Positions 53,868 through 62,809 of a stretch of DNA of 64,000 nucleotides are shown one piece after another. How positions within the stretch are numbered: position 1 is the stretch's first letter; each line of letters opens with the position of its first letter. The stretch is from Nocardioides sp. Root1257 (GTDB lineage Bacteria > Actinomycetota > Actinomycetes > Propionibacteriales > Nocardioidaceae): contig NZ_LMDV01000008.1 of the NCBI RefSeq assembly GCF_001425175.1, forward strand, positions 1,101,494-1,165,493, read 5' to 3'. The notes below the pieces were generated by a model. It had not been told where the DNA came from. It saw nothing but the letters and a program-made list of their open reading frames with translations, and made no database searches. The translations under genes were made by a program, and so were the position numbers.

Positions 53868-54392
53868 ATGACCCTTCGACACCTGAGCCCCCTGTCCCGA
53901 CTCCTGGTGAGCGCTGGCGCGGTGCTGACTCTCGGCGCCACCAGCGCCGTCGGCCTGCCGCTCGCCTCGGCCTCCGCCCCCACCTCGGCCTCGTCCGCCC
54001 GCGTGATCGTCTACTCCAACGCCCACTCGCCGGGCGTCGAGGTCACCCGCGCCTCGCAGGCCCGTCGCCTGCACGGGGCACCCGCATCGTTCAAGCGCTT
54101 CATCGGCCGCACCGCCCAGCGCATCTCCGACGCGTCCACCTGCGAGGGCGGGTACGTCGGCGTCACGGTCTTCCGCCTCCGCACCGACGGCTTCGCCGCC
54201 GGGGGCGTCAACGACTGCGGCGGCTACGCGGCGCTGTGGGCCGTGGTCGACGGCCGCTGGAAGCAGATCGAGGGCACCCAGGAGATCTGGGCCTGCGCGC
54301 CCCTGCGCCGGCACCGGGTGCCGAGCTCCATCGCCGGCCACACCTGCTACGACTACCGCCACCAGGTCCAGCGCCGCTACCACCAGGCCTGA
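53868..54392 (+). CDS. Secreted protein of unknown function
   Basis: A 174-aa exported protein: signal peptide to about residue 36 (LASASA). The mature part has four Cys (STCEGGYVGVTVF, VNDCGGYAALWAVVDGRW, IWACAPLRRH, GHTCYDYRH), probably two disulphides, and a strongly basic C-terminus. No recognised domain. It lies between the phosphatase and the M15 peptidase, same strand, 55 bases before the latter. Confidence 0.75.
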   Translation: MTLRHLSPLSRLLVSAGAVLTLGATSAVGLPLASASAPTSASSARVIVYSNAHSPGVEVTRASQARRLHGAPASFKRFIGRTAQRISDASTCEGGYVGVTVFRLRTDGFAAGGVNDCGGYAALWAVVDGRWKQIEGTQEIWACAPLRRHRVPSSIAGHTCYDYRHQVQRRYHQA

Positions 54393-54447
54393 GGCGCGAC
54401 ACGTTCGTCACACCACCTGCAGGGTTCGGGCGCCCGCGCGGGGGAAC

Positions 54448-55845
54448 ATGGGTGCCATGTCTCTCGGGTCGCGGGTCTGTGTCGTCGTGTGCGCTCTCGC
54501 GCTCACCCTCGGGCTGGGTGCGCCCGTCCGCGCCGCCACGAGCACGGTCCTGACGCTCACTGCGCCGGCGGCGTACGCCGACGACGTCACGACGCTGACC
54601 GTGGCCGCGACCGACGAGCCCGGAGCCCCGCTGGTGGGCGCCCAGCTGCTGCTGGAGCGTCAGACCGGCGGGGCCTGGCAGGCGGTCGGCACGGTCACCA
54701 CCGGTGCCGACGGCACGGCCAGCGCGGACCTCGCCGTCTCCCGGGTCGCGGCCGACAACGTGGTGCGCGCGACGTACGCCGGCGACGCCGACCACCCGTC
54801 GGCCGTCCAGGAGGGCACGCTGCCCACCGCTCCCCGCGCGGGCCGGGTCTCGCTGTCCGGCCCGAAGGCGGTGGTCGACGAGCGCTCGGTGACGCTGCGG
54901 GTGCTGTGGCGGACGAGCAACGGCCAGCCCGTCGCCGGCGACGTGCGGATCTTCCGCCGGGTCCCCGGCGGTCGCTGGACGGGGTACGACGTGGTCACGA
55001 CCGGCGCCGACGGCCGGGGCGCCGTGCGGGTGACCCCCCGGACCGACACCCGGTGGCAGGCTCGGGCGCCGCGCCTGTCGTGGGTGGCCGCCGACCGGAG
55101 CGGGGTGGTCCGCATCGACAACCGGCCGCCGGGGGAGCCCGTCGCGCTGCCGAAGGGGGCGCCGCAACCCCGCATCAAGCTGCCCGCCCAGCGCCGCGCC
55201 GTCGGCGACGGCGCCCACCTGAGCGTCGCGCCGATCAGCGATGCCGTCTGGGCCCAGATGGTCGGCGCCACCTGGCACAGCGGCTGTCCGGTCGGCCGCT
55301 CCGGCCTGCGGATCGTGCGTGTCAACTACTGGGACTACCACGGCTACCGCCGCCGCGGCGAGCTCGTCGCCAGCGTCGACGCCGCCCGCCCGATGGGGGA
55401 GGCGCTCGCCGAGATGTACCGCCGCGAGCTGCCGATCCGGGCGATGTACCGCGTCGACCGGTTCGGCTGGAGCGGTCGCTCCCGCGGGGGCGACGACTAC
55501 GCCTCGATGGCGGCCGGCAACACCTCGGCGTTCAACTGTCGCGACGTCACGGGCCGCCCCGGCCACCGCTCACCCCACTCGTGGGGCCGCTCGCTCGACG
55601 TCAACACCTGGGAGAACCCCTACCGCTCGGCGCAGGGCATCGTCCCCAACACCTGGTGGCAGCCGCGCTCGCACAAGCGGGTCGCGTGGCGGTCGAGCTC
55701 GCACGCCGTCGTCCGGCTGATGGCGCGGCACGGCCTGCGCTGGACCTACGGCAACGGCGACACCCAGCACTTCGACTACGTCGGCAGCGGCGGCAAGCGC
55801 TTGGCAGCCGGCGGACCCGAGGCCTGCAGCCAGTTCTGCGATTGA
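54448..55845 (+). CDS. Secreted M15-family peptidase with Ig-like N-terminal domains
   Basis: A 465-aa exported protein. Signal peptide to about residue 29; two Ig-like modules (about 30-130 and 131-225; VLTLTAPAAYADDVTTLTVA, GRVSLSGPKAVVDERSVTL); then a D-Ala-D-Ala carboxypeptidase/VanY-like domain (about 255-460) with zinc ligands His377 and Asp384 in SPHSWGRSLDVNTWENP and His441 in DTQHFDYVG. It trims peptidoglycan peptides. An ATG at 54457 is an alternative start. Convergent with the antiporter gene, 4 bases apart. Confidence 0.87.
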   Translation: MGAMSLGSRVCVVVCALALTLGLGAPVRAATSTVLTLTAPAAYADDVTTLTVAATDEPGAPLVGAQLLLERQTGGAWQAVGTVTTGADGTASADLAVSRVAADNVVRATYAGDADHPSAVQEGTLPTAPRAGRVSLSGPKAVVDERSVTLRVLWRTSNGQPVAGDVRIFRRVPGGRWTGYDVVTTGADGRGAVRVTPRTDTRWQARAPRLSWVAADRSGVVRIDNRPPGEPVALPKGAPQPRIKLPAQRRAVGDGAHLSVAPISDAVWAQMVGATWHSGCPVGRSGLRIVRVNYWDYHGYRRRGELVASVDAARPMGEALAEMYRRELPIRAMYRVDRFGWSGRSRGGDDYASMAAGNTSAFNCRDVTGRPGHRSPHSWGRSLDVNTWENPYRSAQGIVPNTWWQPRSHKRVAWRSSSHAVVRLMARHGLRWTYGNGDTQHFDYVGSGGKRLAAGGPEACSQFCD

Positions 55846-55849
55846 GGCC

Positions 55850-57598
55850 TCACCGCCCGAGCAGCTCGGTCGTGATCTGGTCGGCGTCGAGCACGGTCAA
55901 CGCGTGCTCGAGCGTCTCCGAGGAGTAGGTGCCGTCGGAGCGCGCCCGCAGGAGCGAGTCGCGCATCGCGTCGATCATCACCAGCCGGAGCTCGCGGTAC
56001 TGCTGGCTGACGACGCGCCCTTCCTGCGCCTCCTCGTCGTCGGCGCGCATCGCGGCAGCACCCCGGGTGCGCTCGACGACGGCGGCGTCGTACGGCGTGC
56101 CATCGGGTCGGCGCAGGTCCGGGTCCTCGAGCGCCGCCTGCGCGGCGACCACCATCTCGGTCATCAGGTCGTGCCGCTCGGCGGCGTTCGCCGTCGGGTC
56201 GGGGTCCTGGGCGAGCCCGAGCCGCGACACCAGCCAGGGGAGCGTGCCGCCCTGGACGACCAGGCTGCCGGCGGCCACCACGAAGGCGATCAGCACCAGC
56301 AGCGACCGCTGCGGGGTGTCGTCCTCGAGCGTCTGGGCGGCGGCCAGGGTGACGACGCCGCGCATGCCCGCCCAGACGAGCACGGTGCCCTCGCGCCAGC
56401 CCAGGGGAGCACCGGCGAGGTAGTCGACGTCGGCCAGGGTCCGCCGGATCCGGGTCCCCATCATCTCGGTACGCCGCACGATGTGCTCCTCGAGCCGCTG
56501 CGCCTCCTGCTCGTTGCGCGGTTGTCGCCCCGGCCGCGAGCGGACCGGCAGGGAACCGTCGTCGAGCTGGGTCTGCATCGTGGTGAGGTGCTCGCGGCTG
56601 GCCTGGCCGCGCTCGGCCCGGCGCCGGAGACCGAGCATCAGGGGCACGACGTACAACGCCCGGATGACGATCACCAGCCCGGTCGCGGCCGCGCCGATCC
56701 ACACCGCGGCCCACAGGTCGCCGTGGGTGTCGTTGACGTCGGAGACGATGCTCTCCAGCTCGAGCCCCATCAGCAGGAAGACGCCGCCCTCCAGCAGCAG
56801 CTCGATCGTGCGCCAGTTCTGCTCCTCCGAGAGCCGGTGGCGCGGGCCGAGGTACCGCGGCGCGGCCTGCCCCGTGTAGAGGCCGGCCGTGACCGCCGCG
56901 ACCAGGCCCGAGGCACCGAGGTGCTCGGTCGGGAGGTAGGCGACGAACGGCACCGCGAACGAGATCGCGGTGTTGACCGCGGTGTCGCCGACCTTGGACC
57001 GCACGACCAGGTTGAGGCGGCCGACGACCAGGCCGATCGCGACGGCGACGACCACGGCGAGCACGAAGTCCCACGCCACGCCCCAGACCGAGAAGGCGGT
57101 CGCCGCGACGGCGGACCGCAGCAGCACCAGAGCGGTCGCGTCGTTGAGCAGGCTCTCGCCCTGGAGCACCGCGACGACACGTGGCGAGACGCCGAGCCGC
57201 TTGACGATCGTGGTCGCCACCGCGTCGGTCGGACTGATGATCGCGCCGAGTGCGATGCCGGTGCGCAGCTCGATGCCGGGGACCGCCGCGGCCAGGAAGA
57301 AGCCGACCACCACCGCGCTGATCACCACCAGGATCACCGACAGGCTGCCGATCGTCGTGAAGTCGCGGCGGAAGTCCATTGCGGGCATCGACACGGACGC
57401 CGAGTAGAGAAGCGGTGGCAGCACGCCGATCAGCACCCACTCCGGGTCGATGTCGACCTCGGGCACGCCCGGTAGCAGGCTCGCGACGACGCCGACGACC
57501 ACCAGCAGCAACGGAGCCGCGACCCCGAGGCGGGACGCGAACGCGGTGACGCCGGCGATGCACAGCGCCGCCGCGACTCCGATCAGTGCGATCTCCAT
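55850..57598 (-). CDS. Na+/H+ antiporter, CPA1 (NhaP) family
   Basis: A 582-aa protein. About 12 helices (residues 1-415), including GALGAIISPTD-like LGAIISPTDAVATTIVKRLG and QGESLLNDATALVLL, the two crossed ion-binding segments with conserved Asp; RGVVTLAAAQTL is a further CPA1 block. A 150-residue cytoplasmic C-terminal tail with helical, acidic sequence follows. It exchanges Na+ (or K+) for H+. The start at 57598 is 18 bases from the divergent HIT gene. Confidence 0.93.
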   Translation of the reverse strand: MEIALIGVAAALCIAGVTAFASRLGVAAPLLLVVVGVVASLLPGVPEVDIDPEWVLIGVLPPLLYSASVSMPAMDFRRDFTTIGSLSVILVVISAVVVGFFLAAAVPGIELRTGIALGAIISPTDAVATTIVKRLGVSPRVVAVLQGESLLNDATALVLLRSAVAATAFSVWGVAWDFVLAVVVAVAIGLVVGRLNLVVRSKVGDTAVNTAISFAVPFVAYLPTEHLGASGLVAAVTAGLYTGQAAPRYLGPRHRLSEEQNWRTIELLLEGGVFLLMGLELESIVSDVNDTHGDLWAAVWIGAAATGLVIVIRALYVVPLMLGLRRRAERGQASREHLTTMQTQLDDGSLPVRSRPGRQPRNEQEAQRLEEHIVRRTEMMGTRIRRTLADVDYLAGAPLGWREGTVLVWAGMRGVVTLAAAQTLEDDTPQRSLLVLIAFVVAAGSLVVQGGTLPWLVSRLGLAQDPDPTANAAERHDLMTEMVVAAQAALEDPDLRRPDGTPYDAAVVERTRGAAAMRADDEEAQEGRVVSQQYRELRLVMIDAMRDSLLRARSDGTYSSETLEHALTVLDADQITTELLGR

Positions 57599-57616
57599 GC
57601 CCTTACCCTTTCGTGC

Positions 57617-58033
57617 ATGGCGGCCGGGGTCGAGTGCGTGTTCTGCGGGATCGTCGCGGGCGACGTCCCGGCCGACGTGGTGCTCGACGAGCCGGACCTG
57701 GTCGCGTTCCTCGACCGGCGCCCGGTGTTCAAGGGGCACGTGCTGCTGGTCCCGCGGCAGCACGTCGTGACGCTGCCCGACCTGCCGGCCGCGCTCCGGG
57801 ACCCGTTCCTGGGGGCCTCGCAGCGTCTCGCGACCGCGGTCGTCGACGGGCTCGGAGCCCAGGGCAGCTTCGTCGCGATGAACAACGTGGTCAGCCAGTC
57901 CGTCGCGCACCTGCACCTGCACGTCGTGCCGCGCACCAAGGGCGACGGGCTGCGGGGATTCTTCTGGCCGCGCACGTCGTACGCCGAGGGGGAGAGCGCC
58001 GCCTACGCCGCCCGCCTCCGAGCGGCGCTCTGA
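57617..58033 (+). CDS. HIT-family protein
   Basis: A 138-aa histidine-triad protein: CVFCGIVAGDVPADVVLDEP (opening with a CxxC), GHVLLVPRQHVVTLPDL, MNNVVSQSVAHLHLHVVPR with the triad His98, His100 and His102. It is a nucleotide hydrolase or transferase of the HinT/Fhit type. A small hairpin follows its stop. It is divergent from the antiporter and upstream of the SDR gene. Confidence 0.93.
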   Translation: MAAGVECVFCGIVAGDVPADVVLDEPDLVAFLDRRPVFKGHVLLVPRQHVVTLPDLPAALRDPFLGASQRLATAVVDGLGAQGSFVAMNNVVSQSVAHLHLHVVPRTKGDGLRGFFWPRTSYAEGESAAYAARLRAAL

Positions 58034-58036
58034 CCT

Positions 58037-58056
58037 GTCCTACTGTGGCGTAGGAC
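58037..58056 (+). terminator. Short hairpin after the HIT gene
   Basis: GTCCTAC (58037-58043) and GTAGGAC (58050-58056) pair perfectly around TGTGGC and are followed by TTT. It lies just after the HIT stop (58033) and 31 bases before the SDR ATG, so it may end the HIT transcript or be an attenuating leader structure. Confidence 0.5.
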
Positions 58057-58087
58057 TTTCGATCACCGACAGGCAGGAGCAGCAGCG

Positions 58088-58855
58088 ATGGGTCGTTTCG
58101 ACGGGCGAGTTGCGGTCGTCACCGGGGCAGCACGCGGTATCGGTTTCGGCACCGCGACGAGGTTCGCGGAGGAGGGCGCCTCCGTCGCTGTCCTCGACCT
58201 CGACGAGGCGAGCGCGGCCGAGGCCGCCGCCAAGCTGCCGCTGGTCGACGGGGCCAAGGCCGTCGGCATCGGCTGCGACGTCAGCAACACGGAGTCGGCC
58301 GACGCCGCCGTGGAGCGCGTGGTCGCCGAGCTCGGCGGCATCCACATCCTCGTCAACAACGCCGGCGTGACCCGCGACAACCTGCTCTTCAAGATGACCG
58401 ACGACGACTGGGACATGGTCATGAACGTGCACCTGCGCGGTGCGTTCCTGATGACCCGTGCGGCCCAGAAGCACTTCGTCGCCCAGAAGTACGGGAAGAT
58501 CGTCAACCTGTCGAGCGTCTCCGCCCTCGGCAACCGCGGGCAGGCCAACTACTCCGCCGCGAAGATGGGCGTCCAGGGCTTCACCCGGACGCTCGGCATC
58601 GAGCTCGGTCGCTACGGCGTCAACGCCAACGCGATCGCCCCCGGCTTCATCGCCACCGAGATGACCGACGCCACGGCCGCCCGCCTGGGCGTCGGCGTCG
58701 AGGAGTTCCGCGCCGCCGCGGCCGAGGCCAACCCGGTCAAGCGGGTCGGCTACCCCGAGGACATCGCCGCAGCGGCGGCGTTCCTGTGCAGCGACGAGGC
58801 GTCGTACATCACCGGCCAGACGCTGTACGTCGACGGTGGCTCCAAGCTCGGGTAG
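58088..58855 (+). CDS. Short-chain dehydrogenase (FabG-like 3-oxoacyl reductase)
   Basis: A 255-aa classical SDR: VVTGAARGIGFGTA cofactor motif, VNNAGVTRDN, catalytic Ser142/143 in VNLSSVSALG, Tyr155 and Lys159 in YSAAKMG, and C-terminal YITGQTLYVDGG. The Arg following GA favours NADPH, as in FabG. It reduces a keto group of an acyl chain or other substrate; no other fatty-acid synthesis gene is adjacent. Preceded by AGGAGC at 58075-58080. Confidence 0.92.
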   Translation: MGRFDGRVAVVTGAARGIGFGTATRFAEEGASVAVLDLDEASAAEAAAKLPLVDGAKAVGIGCDVSNTESADAAVERVVAELGGIHILVNNAGVTRDNLLFKMTDDDWDMVMNVHLRGAFLMTRAAQKHFVAQKYGKIVNLSSVSALGNRGQANYSAAKMGVQGFTRTLGIELGRYGVNANAIAPGFIATEMTDATAARLGVGVEEFRAAAAEANPVKRVGYPEDIAAAAAFLCSDEASYITGQTLYVDGGSKLG

Positions 58856-58960
58856 CCGAGCCGTCGCCGCGATATGTGGGCGCGCCTCCCCACGGGGTAC
58901 GGTCGCGCCTGCACACTTGAAGTCGATCAGATCACAAGAGTTTCACGAACGGAGCGTCCT

Positions 58961-59974
58961 GTGCGCCGTGCCCAGCTGACCACTGCCCTCCTCGCCGCGA
59001 CGAGCCTCCTGCTCGTCGGCTGTGGCGGGGGGAGCGACTCCTCCGACGACCAGAAGCCGGCCTCCCAGAAGGTCGCGGGCAGCGAGGAGATCGCGTCCAC
59101 CTGGCCGCTGACCGGCCTGCCGGTCTCGGGCGACGAGGACGCCGAGCAGACCCACCCGGTGCTGGTCACCAAGATGGACAACACCTACTCCAGCTCGCCG
59201 CAGATCGGGCTGAGCAAGGCCGACATGGTCGTGGAGGAGCTGGTCGAGGGCGGGCTGACGCGGCTGGCGGCGTTCTACTACTCGCAGCTGCCGACCAAGG
59301 TCGGCCCGGTGCGCTCCATGCGTGCCAGCGACATCGGCATCGTCTCGCCGATCCACGCCTCCGTCGTGACCAGTGGTGCCGCCGGCCGCACGATCGCCCG
59401 GATCAAGGGCGCCGGCATCCAGTTCTTCCAGGAGGGCGCCGCCGGCATCTCCCGCGACAGCAGCCGCAGCGCGCCGTACAACGTGTTCGCCGACCTGACC
59501 AAGATCGCCGACTCGGCGAAGCAGGACGCGGCGCGACCGCAGGACTACCTGCCGTGGGGCGACGAGAAGGACTTCCCGGGCGGCCAGAAGGCCACCAAGA
59601 TCGCGGCCAGCTTCGGCGGTGGGCACACCACGAACTGGACCTACGACGGCAAGGGCTACGTCAACGAGAACACGTACGCCGCGGACGGGGACCACTTCCC
59701 GGCCGACACCGTCCTGGTGCTGCGCGTGACCGTCGGTGACGCCGGCTACCTCGACCCCGCGGGCAACCCGGTTCCGGAGACCAAGCTGACCGGCAAGGGG
59801 CAGGCGATGATCTTCCACGGCGGCAAGCTGGTCCGTGGCACCTGGACCAAGGCCGACCTCGACGCCCCGATCAAGCTGTCGACCAAGGCCGGCGCGCTGA
59901 CGGTGCCGGCGGGTCACACCTGGATCGAGCTGGTCCCGGCCGCCAACGGCAACGTCACCTTCACCAAGAGGTAG
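58961..59974 (+). CDS. DUF3048 lipoprotein (YerB-like)
   Basis: A 337-aa lipoprotein: lipobox LLLVGC (Cys about 21), Ser/Asp linker, then the DUF3048 N-terminal domain (HPVLVTKMDNTYSSSPQIGL, DMVVEELVEGGLTRLAAFYY, VGPVRSMRASDIGIVSPIHA) and the C-terminal domain (MIFHGGKLVRGTWTKADLDA, LTVPAGHTWIELVP). Function is not established, though the family is widespread in Gram-positives. GTG start; a ribosome-site-like GGAGCG lies at 58951-58956. Confidence 0.93.
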   Translation: MRRAQLTTALLAATSLLLVGCGGGSDSSDDQKPASQKVAGSEEIASTWPLTGLPVSGDEDAEQTHPVLVTKMDNTYSSSPQIGLSKADMVVEELVEGGLTRLAAFYYSQLPTKVGPVRSMRASDIGIVSPIHASVVTSGAAGRTIARIKGAGIQFFQEGAAGISRDSSRSAPYNVFADLTKIADSAKQDAARPQDYLPWGDEKDFPGGQKATKIAASFGGGHTTNWTYDGKGYVNENTYAADGDHFPADTVLVLRVTVGDAGYLDPAGNPVPETKLTGKGQAMIFHGGKLVRGTWTKADLDAPIKLSTKAGALTVPAGHTWIELVPAANGNVTFTKR

Positions 59975-59992
59975 CGCGCCGCAGGCGGCGGC

Positions 59993-60688
59993 TCACGACT
60001 CGTCGGCGAGCTCGCCGGCGGGCAGCTCCACGCCGCTCTCGGCGAGCGCCCGGAAGCCGGCGAGGATGAAGCTGATCGCGGTCTCGACGTTGGCCGCGGC
60101 CTGGATCGGGTCCGGCGCGCTGGAGACGGACTCGCCGGCCGACGACATCGCGCCGAAGAAGATCCGGGCGAAGGTCTGCTGCAGGTCCTCGTCGAGCTCC
60201 CACTCGCCCGCGTTGAGCACCGAGCGGACGATCTCGAGGACGTTCGCGAAGGTGGAGCGCTCCTCCTGCTCGCGGTAGCGCTCGTAGCCGAGCACGGACG
60301 GGCCCTCCTGGATGACGATCCGCCGGTAGCGCGGCTCCTGGACGACCGTGAGGAACGCCCGGAGGCCCGCGGTGGCCTTCTCCCACGGGTCACGGTGGCC
60401 CTTGAGGGCCTTCTGGATCGCCCGCGCGGCGTCGTCCTCCACCCGCTCGAAGACCGCCTCGAAGAGCGCCTGCTTGCCGCTGAAGTGGTGGTAGAGCGCG
60501 CCCTTGGTGACCTCGGCTCCGGCCACGATGGTGTCCAGGGAGGTCGCGGCGTACCCGTTCTCGGTGAAGAGCTCCTCGGCCACGTCGATCAGTCCGCGCT
60601 TGGTGGAGGCGGAGTACTGCTGACGGCGGCTCGCGCCGGGGACCCCCGGCACGCGGGGGACGAGCTTGGAGACCGAGGACTTGCTCAT
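59993..60688 (-). CDS. TetR-family transcriptional regulator
   Basis: A 231-aa regulator. HTH at about residues 25-70 (YSASTKRGLIDVAEELFTEN, TKGALYHHFSGKQALFEAVF); ligand domain after it. An in-frame GTG at 60694 would add two residues; ATG 60688 is preferred. Several ATACCG/CGGTAT palindromes lie just upstream, so it is probably autoregulated and controls the divergent gene at 60839. Ligand unknown. Confidence 0.92.
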   Translation of the reverse strand: MSKSSVSKLVPRVPGVPGASRRQQYSASTKRGLIDVAEELFTENGYAATSLDTIVAGAEVTKGALYHHFSGKQALFEAVFERVEDDAARAIQKALKGHRDPWEKATAGLRAFLTVVQEPRYRRIVIQEGPSVLGYERYREQEERSTFANVLEIVRSVLNAGEWELDEDLQQTFARIFFGAMSSAGESVSSAPDPIQAAANVETAISFILAGFRALAESGVELPAGELADES

Positions 60689-60705
60689 GGTCACCGGAGC
60701 CTAAT

Positions 60706-60798
60706 ACCTACCGTCGGTATGCGTGACTCGGATCACCGGCGCGGAAGGTTGCATACCGTCGGTATGAGTACATACCGTGAGTACGTACTTCCGGTATG
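60706..60798. promoter_or_regulatory. Cluster of ATACCG/CGGTAT operators
   Basis: Three sites are visible. Site 1: TACCGTCGGTA (60709-60719). Site 2: CATACCGTCGGTATG (60752-60766), a perfect palindrome apart from its central base. Site 3: CATACCG (60771-60777) and CGGTATG (60792-60798), the half-sites spread by 14 bases that contain the palindrome AGTACGTACT (60780-60789). They fill the gap between the divergent TetR gene and the unknown gene at 60839. Three sites suggest graded or cooperative repression. Confidence 0.78.
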
Positions 60799-60838
60799 TC
60801 CCGACCGGGACGACCGATCACCCCGAAGGAGAGACACC

Positions 60839-61360
60839 ATGACCTGGACGTCCTTCCACCGCCGCGGAGAGGTCCTCCGCGACGTCATCGCCAGCGCCAA
60901 CCGCCGTCGCGACGGTCACCTCCCCCTGGAGGTGGCCGGTGTCGCGGAGACGTTCGGCGACGAGCTGTCCCTGCTCGGCGCCCTCCAGCTGCGCTGGCAC
61001 ACCCGCCTGGCCGGCCGCATCGAGCGCGAGCTCCTCGCCGAGCCCCTGGAGCTCGAGGACGCCGTCGTCGCCGCGTGGCACGCGACCGCCGACGAGCTGC
61101 CCGGCGTCCGTGCGGTCCTCGACCGCGAGCGGACCGCCCCCCGCAGCCCCGCCACCTCCGCGGCGATGGCCAAGGCCACCGCCAAGGAGCACGCCCTGCT
61201 CGCCATGATGGCCGGGCGCGTCAGCACCCCCGACGACGCCGCCGCCCACGTGGGCGCCGACATCGAGGACCGCGCCCGGGCGACGTACCGTCCCGCGCAG
61301 GTCGCCGTCGCGCCGCCCGCCAGCCTGCTCGGTCGCCTCAAGGCGGTCGTCGCGGCCTGA
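60839..61360 (+). CDS. Unknown protein divergent from a TetR regulator
   Basis: A 173-aa soluble protein without signal peptide or membrane helix. It is helical and Ala/Arg-rich (RRGEVLRDVIASANRRRDGH, LLGALQLRWHTRLAGRIERE, MAKATAKEHALLAMMAGRVS) with a basic C-terminal tail. I do not recognise a family. It starts 40 bases after a three-site TetR operator cluster, so it is almost certainly the regulated target. A GAAGGAGA ribosome site precedes the ATG. Confidence 0.7.
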   Translation: MTWTSFHRRGEVLRDVIASANRRRDGHLPLEVAGVAETFGDELSLLGALQLRWHTRLAGRIERELLAEPLELEDAVVAAWHATADELPGVRAVLDRERTAPRSPATSAAMAKATAKEHALLAMMAGRVSTPDDAAAHVGADIEDRARATYRPAQVAVAPPASLLGRLKAVVAA

Positions 61361-61381
61361 CCCCGATCCATCCCCCTCCGG

Positions 61382-61426
61382 CAACCCCGGGCCCGACCCT
61401 CCCTCCCCCTGGCGGTCCCGGGGTTG
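61382..61426 (+). terminator. Hairpin downstream of the unknown gene
   Basis: CAACCCCGGG (61382-61391) and CCCGGGGTTG (61417-61426) form a perfect 10-bp stem around a 25-base C-rich loop. It follows the stop at 61360 and precedes YqgE by 40 bases. No T-run is present; a termination role is inferred from position. Confidence 0.55.
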
Positions 61427-61465
61427 TCGTACGCCCGGGGGCCGGGTCTGGGCGATGATGGGTGC

Positions 61466-62023
61466 ATGAGCCAGCCGGTCGCCGGGATGCTGCTGGTGGC
61501 GACCCCTGCCCTGGTCGACCCCAACTTCGCCGACTCGGTGGTGCTGCTCCTCGACGTCGACGACCACGGCGCGCTCGGGGTCGTCCTCAACCGACCGTCG
61601 GGCGTGCCCGTCGACGCGGTGCTCGACGGCTGGGCCGACGTCGTCGCGGAGCCGGACGTCCTCTTCCAGGGCGGGCCGGTCGGTGCCGACGGTGCCCTGG
61701 CGGTGGCCCTGCTGCGCGATCCCGACGACGTGCCCGTGGGCTTCCGGGCCGTGGACGGGAGACTCGGGCTCGTCGACCTGGACGCGCCGGTCGAGCTGCT
61801 CGCGGGCAGCCTCGCCGGGCTGCGCATCTTCGCGGGGTACGCCGGCTGGGGTGCCGAGCAGCTCGACGGGGAGATCGAGGAGGGCAGCTGGTACGTCGTG
61901 CCCGGCGAGTCCGGCGACCCGTTCCGGCTCGACACGGCCGACCTGTGGCGCGAGGTGCTGCGCCGCCAGCCGGGAGAGATGGCCTGGCACTCGACCCGCC
62001 CGGCCGACCCCGAGCTCAACTGA
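61466..62023 (+). CDS. YqgE/AlgH-family protein
   Basis: A 185-aa protein with the DUF179 layout: GMLLVATPALVDPNFADSVV, GALGVVLNRPSGVPVDAVL, LFQGGPVGADGALAVALL, GLRIFAGYAGWGAEQLDGEI and EEGSWYVVPGESGDPF. The family is conserved but its role is unproven. The ATG at 61466 gives the standard length. Convergent with the methyltransferase gene (7 bases apart). Confidence 0.94.
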   Translation: MSQPVAGMLLVATPALVDPNFADSVVLLLDVDDHGALGVVLNRPSGVPVDAVLDGWADVVAEPDVLFQGGPVGADGALAVALLRDPDDVPVGFRAVDGRLGLVDLDAPVELLAGSLAGLRIFAGYAGWGAEQLDGEIEEGSWYVVPGESGDPFRLDTADLWREVLRRQPGEMAWHSTRPADPELN

Positions 62024-62030
62024 GCGCGGC

Positions 62031-62753
62031 TCAGTCCCGCTGGGCGATGAAGACGTGCTCGAGTCCCGGGCGGTCGGGGGCGTCGCGCACGTCGACCACC
62101 CCGAACCCGTGGGCGACCAGGGTGTCCTCGACCTCGGTGCGGTCGCGGAACCGGAGCGTCGAATCCGACACGAGGACCGCCCCGTCCACGGCGAACGTGT
62201 AGGTCCAGCGGAACGACACGTACGGCGCTGCCACGTCCACCAGCTCGAAGCGCTGCTCGACGGCGCCGATGCCCTCGATCTCTCGGACGGCCGGCGGCCT
62301 GCCCGCCCACGCCTCCCAGGCGCGGGCCTCCGGTCGTCGTGTCTCGAAGACCAGCCGACCGCCGGGCCGCAGCGCCGACCGGAGGTCCTCGAGCGCCGAG
62401 CCCCAGGCGGTGTCGGTGAGGAAGACCTGCGCGACGTTCCCCGTCATCAGCGCCAGGTCGCCCCGGCATGCCGGGATCGCCGAGCTGTCCCCACACACCC
62501 AGGTCACCGTGGCGGCGCCGGGCTTGCTCCGTGCGACCTCCAGCGACGCAGCGGCCGGGTCGACGCCGATCACCCGCCGGCCGTGGGTCGCGAGCCGGAT
62601 CGCCAGCTCGCCGGTGCCGCACCCGAGGTCGACCACGACCCGGGCGTCGAGCCGGTCGGCCAGGGTGACGTACGCCGTCAGGTCCGCACGCTCGCCGTCG
62701 AACGCGTCGTAGACCGCCGCGAGCCGGGGGTCGGCGAAGATCGGGTCGGACAC
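62031..62753 (-). CDS. Class I SAM-dependent methyltransferase
   Basis: A 240-aa methyltransferase with motif I VVDLGCGTGELAIRLA, motif II VIGVDPAAASLEVAR, ALMTGNVAQVFLTDTAW in place of motif IV and GGRLVFETRRPEARAWEAW as post-I. No substrate domain is recognised. The ATG at 62753 lies 57 bases before the divergent DUF3039 start. Confidence 0.92.
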   Translation of the reverse strand: MSDPIFADPRLAAVYDAFDGERADLTAYVTLADRLDARVVVDLGCGTGELAIRLATHGRRVIGVDPAAASLEVARSKPGAATVTWVCGDSSAIPACRGDLALMTGNVAQVFLTDTAWGSALEDLRSALRPGGRLVFETRRPEARAWEAWAGRPPAVREIEGIGAVEQRFELVDVAAPYVSFRWTYTFAVDGAVLVSDSTLRFRDRTEVEDTLVAHGFGVVDVRDAPDRPGLEHVFIAQRD

Positions 62754-62809
62754 CGCGCTGACGCTAGTCCGAGGTGGCGTCGCGGCGTTCCTGAATTACA
62801 GTGGAGTCC

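Noticed and set aside
50897..53983. A 1,028-codon open frame on the minus strand, and similar long frames elsewhere (for example 13833-16151, 22-26 kb minus strand)
   Set aside because: They mirror genuine plus-strand genes with recognisable domains and consist of low-complexity Arg/Gly/Asp/Val text, the usual result of GC-rich third positions.
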